A program made the position numbers and the translations under genes. The notes under the pieces are model-generated. The model was not told where the DNA came from and ran no database searches. It was given only the letters and a program-made list of their open reading frames with translations. From Candidatus Woesearchaeota archaeon (GTDB taxonomy: Archaea; Nanobdellota; Nanobdellia; Woesearchaeales; GW2011-AR4), in contig JACPMT010000043.1 of the NCBI GenBank assembly GCA_016185815.1, positions 1-23,829 on the forward strand: DNA of 23,829 bases, given 5' to 3'. Positions 15,023-21,869 of the stretch are shown in pieces; the first letter of the stretch is position 1, and the number at the start of each line of letters is the position of its first letter.

Positions 15023-15688
15023 ATGATTACAGGCAAAATGAAAGTTACTGCTGTTGTCCCTGTTTACAATGAGGAAAAGACAATAGGAAATGTGTTGAAG
15101 GTATTAACCTCAAGTAATCAAATAGGCAATATTCTTGTTGTTGATGATGGAAGCATAGATAACACGCCAAAGGTATTAAAAAAAATTAAATCAAAGAAAT
15201 TAAAAATAATAAAATTAAAGAAGAACAGTGGAAAGGGAAGTGCAGTAAGAGTCGCTACAAAGAAACTAAAATCAGATATCATTCTTTTTATTGATAGTGA
15301 TTTAATTGGATTGAAAGAAGAGCATATAAAAAAATTATTGGACCCAGTTATTAATAAAAATGCTGCAATGGTTATTGGCTTGAGGGACAAAGGCAACGCT
15401 TTTGCAAATATGCTAATGCCATACTTTCCACTAACAGGAGGCGAGCGCGCAATCCTTGCAAAAGTGTTTATGGCAATAAGAAAAAGCCCGCTTATAGAAG
15501 GGTGGGGCTTGGAAAGTGTGATGAATGACTACTGCAAAAAGAAAAAATTAAATATAGCCAAAGTAAAATTGGATGGAATGGACCATATTGGACTGCAAAC
15601 AAAGAAATACGGGCTAATGGCATTTTTAAAGGAGATTTACGATGTTATTCTAATAAAAATAAAACTTTTTGGAGTCAAATACGATTAA
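15023..15688 (+). CDS. GT2-family glycosyltransferase
   Basis: 221 aa (216 if the ATG at 15038, MKVTAVVPVYN, is used). GT-A fold transferase with the N-terminal AVVPVYNEEKTIGNVL, nucleotide-binding VVDDGSIDNT, and the metal-binding DSD motif in LFIDSDLIGL; the C-terminal part lacks membrane spans. It resembles dolichol-phosphate-mannose-synthase-like and related soluble GT2 enzymes, transferring a sugar from a nucleotide donor to a lipid or other acceptor. Acceptor unknown. Its stop abuts the ATG of the acyltransferase gene (TAAATG), and it sits among polar-lipid genes, so glycolipid or lipid-carrier glycosylation is the natural guess. Confidence 0.85.
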   Translation: MITGKMKVTAVVPVYNEEKTIGNVLKVLTSSNQIGNILVVDDGSIDNTPKVLKKIKSKKLKIIKLKKNSGKGSAVRVATKKLKSDIILFIDSDLIGLKEEHIKKLLDPVINKNAAMVIGLRDKGNAFANMLMPYFPLTGGERAILAKVFMAIRKSPLIEGWGLESVMNDYCKKKKLNIAKVKLDGMDHIGLQTKKYGLMAFLKEIYDVILIKIKLFGVKYD

Positions 15689-16243
15689 ATGGCATATCCA
15701 ATAACTAAATTTTGGTTTTATCCTTTAAACTGGGTAATGATAAAAAGAATCAAAGGAGAAAATAATATTCCTGAAAATCCAAATTTTATAATTATCTCAA
15801 ACCATGAGCACCTCATCGACCCTTTATACATAGTTTATACTATGTTGCTAAAACTAAACAAAAAAGTGCATTTCCTATCAAGTGCAAGATGGTGGTTTTT
15901 AGGCGACACAGTTTGCAGGAAATGGGCTGGATGCGTTCCTTTATTCGACCGTAAACAAGCCTATCATGAATCAAAAAAACTTATTGAATCCGGAGAGATA
16001 ATTGGAATTTTTCCTGAAGGAGGCCTAAGAAGGACAAAAAATCCAAAGACAGGAGCTGTAAGGCTGGCAATAGAAACAAAAACACCGATACTGCCAATTG
16101 GAATAAAATCCTCTTATATTCCATTTAATTCTACTATGAATATAGGAAAGCTAATTTATTTGAAGAAAAACAAAAAAAATTTAAAAAAGCAGGCATTTGA
16201 TTTAATGAAAAAAATCTATAAGTTAAGTGATAGTAAAATCTAA
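15689..16243 (+). CDS. PlsC-like 1-acylglycerol-phosphate acyltransferase family protein
   Basis: 184 aa. Acyltransferase motif I appears as N-H-x4-D (ISNHEHLIDPLY), motif III as FPEGGLRR and motif IV as PILPIGI, in the order and spacing of the PlsC/LPLAT family. It starts with an amphipathic/hydrophobic region (FWFYPLNWVMI) as in membrane-associated members. In bacteria this family acylates lysophosphatidate; archaeal membrane lipids are normally ether-linked, so the substrate here is uncertain (fatty acyl ester of a lipid, glycolipid or imported lysolipid). It is directly joined to the GT2 gene, implying a joint task. Confidence 0.85.
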   Translation: MAYPITKFWFYPLNWVMIKRIKGENNIPENPNFIIISNHEHLIDPLYIVYTMLLKLNKKVHFLSSARWWFLGDTVCRKWAGCVPLFDRKQAYHESKKLIESGEIIGIFPEGGLRRTKNPKTGAVRLAIETKTPILPIGIKSSYIPFNSTMNIGKLIYLKKNKKNLKKQAFDLMKKIYKLSDSKI

Positions 16244-16267
16244 AGCATTCTTTCATGATTAGAAAGA

Positions 16268-16275
16268 TTATTTAA
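16268..16275 (+). promoter_or_regulatory. TATA box of the tandem phosphatidyltransferase gene
   Basis: TTATTTAA is centred 26 bp before the ATG at 16298, suggesting that this gene is transcribed separately from the GT2-plsC pair and is leaderless. A second A/T-rich element (TTATAAAT, 16280-16287) is too close to the ATG. Confidence 0.5.
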
Positions 16276-16297
16276 TCAGTTATAAATATTACGCCTT

Positions 16298-17362
16298 ATG
16301 AAGTTCAAATTCAACATTCCCAACAAAATAACCATAATAAGGGTCAGCCTAATACCATTATTTGCAGTAATTCTTTTAGTAAAAATACCCTATAAAAATA
16401 TCCTTGCAGCCTTTATATTTGGAATGCTCTCTCTATCCGACTTTCTTGATGGTTATTTTGCACGAAAGAAAAAACAAATCACGGAATTAGGCAAGCTTAT
16501 CGACCCGATTGCCGACAAGCTGCTTATCTCAACAGCGCTGATTTTTTTGCTTGTTCAGGGTTATGAGGGAATAAAGCTATGGATGGTTGTTGCGATTATC
16601 GCCAGGGAAGTTATCCTGACTGCAGTAAGGATATACCTGCTGCCAAGCAAAATAGTTGTGCCTGCAAGCAATTTTGGAAAGGCCAAAACTGTTGTGCAGA
16701 GCACTGCAATAGTGTTTGTTCTTTTGGGATTACCTTTCAGCTGGCATGTAATGTTTGCAGCTGTTTTGCTTACTGTTGTGTCCGGGCTTGAGTACTTAAT
16801 CAGAATAAAGCAGATGACAGGAAACAAGATAGTCAATCTGCCCAATATCATAACATTATCAAGATTTTTGCTGATAATCCCTTTTGTATATTATTTTTTA
16901 AATTCAAAGATGCACATTTCATTATTGATTTTTGCCGTAATCACCTTAAGCGACAAGCTTGACGGCATCTCAGCAAGGCTGATGAACCAAAAGACAGAGC
17001 TTGGCTCTGGCCTGGACTCGTTTACTGACTGGACATTAATACTGACTACGTTTATTCTTTTGGTTATCAGGAATTATATAGATGCATTATGGGTTGTGCT
17101 TTTGTTTATCCCATCAATAGTCAGCGGCATATTAAAAATCACGTACGCCAGAAGACAGAAGGTTGTGCCTGTCACCTTTGTGGCAAGGATAAGCGTGGGC
17201 TTGACATACATAACCATAATTGCAATTTTAATAAATTTTAGATATAATTTTTACCTGCTCATAGCAATGCTTGTGACTGTTTATTTGGCAATGATTGGGT
17301 ATTTGCTTAAAGCTTTAAGTCTGCCTAAAAAATCAATTAAAAAGAAAACAGCAATTGCCTAA
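16298..17362 (+). CDS. Tandem fusion of two CDP-alcohol phosphatidyltransferases
   Basis: 354 aa, about twice the usual family length, consisting of two complete domains. Domain 1 (about 1-170) is PgsA-like, with the full D-x2-D-G-x2-A-R-x8-G-x3-D-x3-D motif at D48, D51, G52, A55, R56, G65, D69 and D73, plus IIAREVILTAVRIYL and NFGKAKTVVQ. Domain 2 (about 178-345) repeats the opening (NLPNIITLSRFLLIIP) and carries an equally perfect motif at D219, D222, G223, A226, R227, G236, D240 and D244. Each domain has about six membrane spans. It should transfer an alcohol to CDP-archaeol, possibly two different alcohols. It ends with a 4-nt overlap of the convergent pssA. Confidence 0.88.
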   Translation: MKFKFNIPNKITIIRVSLIPLFAVILLVKIPYKNILAAFIFGMLSLSDFLDGYFARKKKQITELGKLIDPIADKLLISTALIFLLVQGYEGIKLWMVVAIIAREVILTAVRIYLLPSKIVVPASNFGKAKTVVQSTAIVFVLLGLPFSWHVMFAAVLLTVVSGLEYLIRIKQMTGNKIVNLPNIITLSRFLLIIPFVYYFLNSKMHISLLIFAVITLSDKLDGISARLMNQKTELGSGLDSFTDWTLILTTFILLVIRNYIDALWVVLLFIPSIVSGILKITYARRQKVVPVTFVARISVGLTYITIIAILINFRYNFYLLIAMLVTVYLAMIGYLLKALSLPKKSIKKKTAIA

Positions 17363-18429
17363 GGAAGCTTCTTAATTCTAAATGACGAGATCATCAAAAT
17401 TCCAAGCGCAAGGTATACGTAAGGGTAAAATTTAACCGGGACATTCAGAAAATAAGCCAGTGGTATTATAATACCGTTCAATGTTATCGGCATGCCCTGG
17501 AAAGCGCCTTTCAGGTCCATAATGTTGTACCTCGCAAGCCTTAGAATGCCGCAAAACAAAAAAATTGTGAAGGCAATCATTCCAAATGTAATCTGGAACT
17601 GCTTGAGGTTTGATGCGACCTGCATCAGGCTGAATCCGAAAATTGCAGGCGCCACCCCAAACGATACAGTGTCAGCCAATGAGTCAAGCTCTTTGCCGAA
17701 CACATTCTGCTGCTGCATTGCTTTTGCGATTTTTCCGTCAAGATAGTCAAGTGCAACCGCAATCAGCAGCACAAGAGCAGCATAGCCGAAGCTGTCGTTG
17801 ATTGAGAAGACAATGCTTACGAGCCCAAGCGAAACATTGAACAATGTGAAGATATCCGCAAACTTGAGAAGCCGGTACATTCTAAACTCGTCTATTTCAG
17901 CCTTTCTCCTTGCAAACCTGAACTCTGATTTGACAAGGGCGTAAACTCCGGAAACGATTGTAAGAGCCAATGCCATATACATCAAAATCCAGTCCACTTG
18001 CCCATTCAGCATTGGAGGCAATAACGCCATAAGCTGGAAGAAGTAGCTGACCTTGCCAAGCACAGTGGGCTTGAATTCCCTTCTCAAGTTTTTATAAAGC
18101 AGGATTATCCCGCCGATGATTGTCAGCATGTCCCTTGCAAGGATTACCAAAGCAGCCCACCATGGGATTACCCCTTTTGCTGCAAGGATTATTGCAGCAA
18201 GGTTAACAAGAAGCTTGTCTGCAAAAAAATCAATGACTGAGCGCAATTGGGAAGGGTATTTTCTTGATATGAAATTCTCGAAAAAACCAACCAGCGCGGT
18301 AAGAATAAAAATAAACAATGCTATGTTCCTTCTGTTTAATAAGAGTGATATTGCTACGACAAATGCAAGTATCCACCTGAGCCAAGTTACTGTAAAGAAT
18401 ATCCTTTCCTTCCTTATTCTTAATTTCAT
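17359..18429 (-). CDS. pssA: Archaetidylserine synthase with a degenerate N-terminal phosphatidyltransferase domain
   Basis: 356 aa. The C-terminal half (about 185-356) is PssA-like: D228-x2-D231-G232-x2-A235-K236-x8-G245-x3-D249-x3-D253, followed by TVSFGVAPA and LRLARYN, which are typical of CDP-diacylglycerol/CDP-archaeol serine transferases (the usual Arg after Ala is Lys). The N-terminal half (about 1-175) still resembles a PgsA domain (ILARDMLTIIGGIILL, LGKVSYFFQ), but the first two aspartates have become G48 and E51, the Gly is N52, and the spacer is two residues shorter; only D67 and D71 remain. That half is probably structural. Expected product: archaetidylserine. It is the last gene of the psd-pmtA-pssA operon, 4 nt after pmtA. 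Confidence 0.85.
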   Translation of the reverse strand: MKLRIRKERIFFTVTWLRWILAFVVAISLLLNRRNIALFIFILTALVGFFENFISRKYPSQLRSVIDFFADKLLVNLAAIILAAKGVIPWWAALVILARDMLTIIGGIILLYKNLRREFKPTVLGKVSYFFQLMALLPPMLNGQVDWILMYMALALTIVSGVYALVKSEFRFARRKAEIDEFRMYRLLKFADIFTLFNVSLGLVSIVFSINDSFGYAALVLLIAVALDYLDGKIAKAMQQQNVFGKELDSLADTVSFGVAPAIFGFSLMQVASNLKQFQITFGMIAFTIFLFCGILRLARYNIMDLKGAFQGMPITLNGIIIPLAYFLNVPVKFYPYVYLALGILMISSFRIKKLP

Positions 18430-18433
18430 TTGC

Positions 18434-19000
18434 TTACTTCTCGCATACGTATATAAAAGAAGGAAAAGAAGGCGGCACGTTCAAAGGAACAAATCTCCTT
18501 TTTACCTTGCTAAAATGGGACTCAAGCAATCTGCCTAAGCCATTCGTATACTGGAAGAGAATAAATTTTCCATTGTCACTTAAGGAATTCTTTACTTCTC
18601 GCAGAATTTCCATTTTTTTGGGTTCTGAAAAATTTAAGAATGGAAGCCCTGATACAATGCAGTCGGCTTCTTTTATTTTAAATTTTTTTAAATTGCTGCT
18701 TAGTTTTTCAGCGCCTGCCGTGATCAACACCATTCTTTCATCAATGATGTTGTTTTCCAAATGACTGCAAAATTTTTTGTTTACCTCAAAGCAAAACAGC
18801 CTTGTGCCCTGCTTTGATTTTTTAAGAATGGCCTTTGTGAAGGTCCCCAGGCCAGGGCCAAGCTCAACAATGGTTTTCGATGCTTTAAAGTTTATATTTT
18901 TTGTAATCTCTTTCGTCAAGAATTTTGAGCTTGGAGCAACAGATCCAACTTCCTTTGGATTTTTTATGAAATTTGACAAAAGCAATAAAGAGTCTTTCAT
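18434..19000 (-). CDS. PmtA-like phospholipid N-methyltransferase
   Basis: 188-aa SAM-dependent methyltransferase. The N-terminus FIKNPKEVGSVAPSSKFL is the hallmark of the bacterial phosphatidylethanolamine N-methyltransferase (PmtA) group; SAM-binding motif I is VELGPGLGTFTKAIL, motif II contains CFEVNKKF, and the catalytic-side SGLPFLNFS corresponds to the SGLPxxxFP element of that group. The ATG overlaps the psd stop (ATGA), and pssA starts 4 nt later, so methyltransferase, decarboxylase and synthase are made from one message. From family and context I infer methylation of archaetidylethanolamine, up to archaetidylcholine. An rRNA dimethyltransferase (KsgA-like) is less likely given the N-terminal motif. 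Confidence 0.78.
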   Translation of the reverse strand: MKDSLLLLSNFIKNPKEVGSVAPSSKFLTKEITKNINFKASKTIVELGPGLGTFTKAILKKSKQGTRLFCFEVNKKFCSHLENNIIDERMVLITAGAEKLSSNLKKFKIKEADCIVSGLPFLNFSEPKKMEILREVKNSLSDNGKFILFQYTNGLGRLLESHFSKVKRRFVPLNVPPSFPSFIYVCEK

Positions 19001-19605
19001 TTTGAATAAGCGATTATAGTTTCTCCAGCCTTAATATGCTGATTTAGCTTTACTTTCAACTCCACCCCTATCGGAATAATAAGCGTTGTCTGGCTTGACA
19101 AGGCTATCATGCCTATTTTCTGCCCTTTATTAACTTTTTGATTTTTTTTGATGCAGCACTTTATCCTTCTGGCAAGAAAGCCTGCAATCTGTATTACCTT
19201 GACTTTTAGCCTTTTGTTTTGAATTATTATCTCGTTTTTTTCGTTTTCTAAGCTTTTTTCCAAGTCATAGGCTTTAAAGAAAGTCCCTTGTTTGTGTTTT
19301 ACTGACTTCACAATTCCTTGTATAGGGGCTCTGTTTATATGAGCATCAAAAGGCGACATGAAGATTGAGATGACATAGCATTGCTTTGCAATGTCTTTTG
19401 TTAGTGTTTTTATTTTGCCAAAGGTGTTTTTTTTTATTTTGATGCTGCTTTTTGATGTATTAATTATGCTTATTATTTTTCCATCTGCCGGAGCCACTAT
19501 GTTGCTGCCTTTGGGTATTCTCCTTTTTGGGTCCTTGTAGAAGTTTATCAAGAATAGAATGAAAAGAAAGGCTATGACGATGAGAATCCTTAATATCCAC
19601 CCCAT
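18997..19605 (-). CDS. psd: Archaetidylserine decarboxylase (PSD family)
   Basis: 202 aa from the chosen ATG. Pyruvoyl-dependent decarboxylase converting archaetidylserine to archaetidylethanolamine. Seen: one N-terminal membrane anchor (ILRILIVIAFLFILFLINF), FYKDPKRRIP, VAPADGKI, IFMSPFDAHINRAPIQG with the catalytic D-x-H, a mid-domain IAGFLARRIKC, and NKGQKIGMIALSSQTTLIIP, where the pyruvoyl serine is expected. The normal Gly-Ser cleavage pair reads Ser-Ser (residues 170-171). A TTG at 19614 would add three residues, but ATG 19605 fits a TATA box at -27, so I prefer it. Translationally coupled to pmtA. Confidence 0.88.
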   Translation of the reverse strand: MGWILRILIVIAFLFILFLINFYKDPKRRIPKGSNIVAPADGKIISIINTSKSSIKIKKNTFGKIKTLTKDIAKQCYVISIFMSPFDAHINRAPIQGIVKSVKHKQGTFFKAYDLEKSLENEKNEIIIQNKRLKVKVIQIAGFLARRIKCCIKKNQKVNKGQKIGMIALSSQTTLIIPIGVELKVKLNQHIKAGETIIAYSK

Positions 19606-19626
19606 AAGAGGCAATGCTTGATTTTG

Positions 19627-19845
19627 CTATTTAAATCTTTTTATGGATTTTAAGGCATTGTTGTTGTAAATCAAGATTCCCAAGCCAATAATCACCAAAA
19701 AAATACCGCTTACAATATGCTTCACATGCGATGTTTCCTCTCCAAGGCCCAGTTTTGCATGAAACGCATGCGAGGAAAAGGCTATCAGCATGCCTATGAA
19801 CAGCAGTATAGTTCCTGTAACATCAAACAGTCTTTTTTGCTTCAT
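19627..19845 (-). CDS. 72-aa two-span membrane protein
   Basis: Small protein with two hydrophobic spans (about 9-27 TGTILLFIGMLIAFSSHAF and 43-60 IVSGIFLVIIGLGILIY) joined by a short loop containing EETSHVKH, and with basic ends. No recognised family. It follows the DUF4383-like gene by 25 nt in the same direction and may share its message; 21 nt separate its stop from the psd ATG. Function unknown; a small envelope protein. Confidence 0.6.
   Translation of the reverse strand: MKQKRLFDVTGTILLFIGMLIAFSSHAFHAKLGLGEETSHVKHIVSGIFLVIIGLGILIYNNNALKSIKRFK
19629..19636 (-). promoter_or_regulatory. TATA box of the psd-pmtA-pssA operon
   Basis: ATTTAAAT, inside the last codons of the 72-aa membrane-protein gene, is centred about 27 bp upstream of ATG 19605 on the minus strand. 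It predicts a leaderless psd message and separates the lipid operon from the upstream small membrane genes. Confidence 0.55.
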
Positions 19846-19870
19846 GAAAAAATAAAAAAAGAAAAAGCGC

Positions 19871-20230
19871 CTATTCCTTTACGCCGTAAGCAACTCCCAA
19901 GCTTACAACACCAACTGCTATGTGCAGGTAGCTTATTGCTGCATTTATTGCAAAAATGCTTGCCAGCAAGCCGCTGATTCCCGGCACAAACCAGAGAACA
20001 CCGACAACAAGCGCTATAATTCCTGTCCACATGTTGGTTGGCTTTGTGCTGCCTTTGTATGCGAACCACAAAATCACTGCTCCACCTACAAGGTGCAACA
20101 CGTTTTGCGTAGCATTCACTCCAAATATCCCGAATACAGGCGCATTAAAAAAACCTATTAGCCCTAACAAGACTAATACTGCACCAATCACCATTGCATA
20201 TGTCTTTTGCACGTCTGCGATACGCACCAC
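19871..20230 (-). CDS. DUF4383-like four-span membrane protein
   Basis: About 119 aa with four hydrophobic helices and the family-like segment GVNATQNVLHLVGGAVILW, in which N, H and G recur in members of the DUF4383 group. Function is unknown for the family. The frame opens with GTG codons right behind GGAGGTG (20229-20235), so the exact start is uncertain: GTG 20230 or 20227 is very close to this Shine-Dalgarno, while GTG 20212 is rather far. A minus-strand TATA box lies upstream at 20261-20270. Confidence 0.75.
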   Translation of the reverse strand: MVRIADVQKTYAMVIGAVLVLLGLIGFFNAPVFGIFGVNATQNVLHLVGGAVILWFAYKGSTKPTNMWTGIIALVVGVLWFVPGISGLLASIFAINAAISYLHIAVGVVSLGVAYGVKE

Positions 20231-20260
20231 CTCCGTGGTATTAGCTTCTTTTGATTATTT

Positions 20261-20270
20261 GTATTTAAGC
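20261..20270 (-). promoter_or_regulatory. TATA box of the DUF4383-like gene
   Basis: Minus-strand GCTTAAATAC is centred near 20265 and predicts transcription from about 20239, so the message would begin with a short leader carrying a GGAGGTG Shine-Dalgarno. This gene differs from its leaderless neighbours. Confidence 0.5.
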
Positions 20271-20311
20271 TTTTCGTCAATTTATATCCTATAAAACATA
20301 TTTTACAAAAG

Positions 20312-20320
20312 ATTTTTAAG
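20312..20320 (+). promoter_or_regulatory. TATA-like box of the radical SAM gene
   Basis: ATTTTTAAG is centred 26 bp before the ATG at 20343, predicting a leaderless message. A better-looking CTATAAAA further upstream (about 20289-20296) is at the wrong distance for this ATG. Confidence 0.5.
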
Positions 20321-20342
20321 AAGATAAACAATACTAATTGCT

Positions 20343-21830
20343 ATGAAATACACAATCTTGGACTGCTACACAGACGAGCCAGCTGGCTTGGGAGTGCCTC
20401 CTTATCTTGGCACATACCCAAGGTACATAGCAGGCTACCTGAATGAAGATGCTGCATATTTGACAATTGATGATTTACGTTTATTCAGAAAAAACAATTC
20501 AATAATCAAAAATACAAAAATATCGCAAAAAACAGACATCACAACATACAACTTGACAATCAACTGTAAAAATATTAAAAAAATATTGGAGGAGACTAAT
20601 ACTTTAATTGTTGTCCTTGGGGTTCACGTGCCTGGGAAATATCTTTCTGCTGTGCCCGGCACTTTGCATGAAATAATTCCCCTAGTTCAAGACTTGAAAT
20701 GCAGGAAAATACTTACAGGGCCTGCTGTTTTCGGGACACAGCTTTTTGGAGGCAGGTTTTATGAGAAAGCTGATTTGAGTGCTTTTGACAAGGTTGATTA
20801 TTCCATGTTCAATTTCAAGTATAGTGATGTTAAAGAATATTCAATTAAAGGGGCATCAATAATAAAACAAATCCCAGGCATAAGGATGATTGAGATTGAG
20901 ACAGGGCATGGATGTGACATAGGAAAATGCTCCTTTTGCACAGAGCCTATTAAAAATAAAGTTGAGTTTCGCGAAAAAGAAGATGTTTTAAAGGAAATTA
21001 TCGAGTTTTATAAATTAGGGGCTCGTTATTTCAGGTTGGGAAAACAAACATGCTTCTATACATTGCCTTATGCTGCTGAATTATTGAAAGAAATAAGGCA
21101 AAATTGCCCTGATATTAAAGTATTGCATATAGATAATGTCAACCCCGTCAAGGTTGTTCTTGACAGGAAAAATGATTTTGAAATTACAAAGGCAATTGTA
21201 AAATACTGCACTTCAGGAAATATAGCTGCTTTTGGGGTTGAAAGCTTTGATTTGGAAGTTGTCAAGGCAAACACATTAAACACACCACCCAATATAGCAT
21301 ACGAAGCAATTAAAATATTGAATAAATACGGCTCTGAAAGAGGTCCTGATGGAATGCCCAAGTTTTTGCCTGGCGTTAACATAATTTTTGGCTTGAGAAA
21401 TGAAACCAAAAAAACCCATGAGGAAAACATGAAATGGTTAAAAAAAATTTACGATGAAGGATTGATGCTTCGCAGGATTAACATAAGGCAAGTTGCTATT
21501 TTTGAAGGAACATCCTTGTATAACGAAGGCAAAGACAAATTCCTCAAAAAAAATAAAAAACTTTACTGGAAATGGCGCAATGACATCAGGCAGAAGATTG
21601 ACTGGCCAATGCTGCAAAGAGTTATTCCAAACGGAACAATATTAACTAACTGCTATGCTGAGATTTATGATGGCAACACAACATTTTGCAGGCAATTTGG
21701 AACGTATCCGCTAATTGTTGGAGTGAAGAGAAGATTGGAATTAAAGAAATTTTATGACATTGAAGTTACGGGGCAGATGCTGAGGAGTGTGACGGGGAAA
21801 GTAGTGGTGGAGAGGGAAGTGGTGGTTTGA
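20343..21830 (+). CDS. Radical SAM protein resembling the COG1031 family
   Basis: 495 aa. The N-terminus ILDCYTDEPAGLGVPPYLG followed by YPRYIAGYL and a Rossmann-like part (TLIVVLGVHVPGKYL) matches the archaeal COG1031-type radical SAM proteins, whose role is unknown. The cluster-binding motif is C191-x4-C196-x2-C199 (GCDIGKCSFCTEP), one residue longer than the usual Cx3Cx2C. Further family features are YFRLGKQTCFYTLPYA, LHIDNVNP, GNIAAFGVESFD and FLPGVNIIFGL. The protein ends shortly after FYDIEVTGQMLRSVTGKV and lacks the C-terminal helix-hairpin-helix that typifies COG1031. It probably uses a 5'-deoxyadenosyl radical; the substrate is unknown. Confidence 0.82.
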   Translation: MKYTILDCYTDEPAGLGVPPYLGTYPRYIAGYLNEDAAYLTIDDLRLFRKNNSIIKNTKISQKTDITTYNLTINCKNIKKILEETNTLIVVLGVHVPGKYLSAVPGTLHEIIPLVQDLKCRKILTGPAVFGTQLFGGRFYEKADLSAFDKVDYSMFNFKYSDVKEYSIKGASIIKQIPGIRMIEIETGHGCDIGKCSFCTEPIKNKVEFREKEDVLKEIIEFYKLGARYFRLGKQTCFYTLPYAAELLKEIRQNCPDIKVLHIDNVNPVKVVLDRKNDFEITKAIVKYCTSGNIAAFGVESFDLEVVKANTLNTPPNIAYEAIKILNKYGSERGPDGMPKFLPGVNIIFGLRNETKKTHEENMKWLKKIYDEGLMLRRINIRQVAIFEGTSLYNEGKDKFLKKNKKLYWKWRNDIRQKIDWPMLQRVIPNGTILTNCYAEIYDGNTTFCRQFGTYPLIVGVKRRLELKKFYDIEVTGQMLRSVTGKVVVEREVVV

Positions 21831-21838
21831 GTAGATAT

Positions 21839-21848
21839 ATTTAAATAA
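21839..21848 (+). promoter_or_regulatory. TATA box of the 114-aa membrane protein gene
   Basis: ATTTAAATAA directly after the radical SAM stop is centred about 26 bp before ATG 21870. Predicted leaderless. Confidence 0.6.
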
Positions 21849-21869
21849 ATGTAAACAAAAGTAATATAT

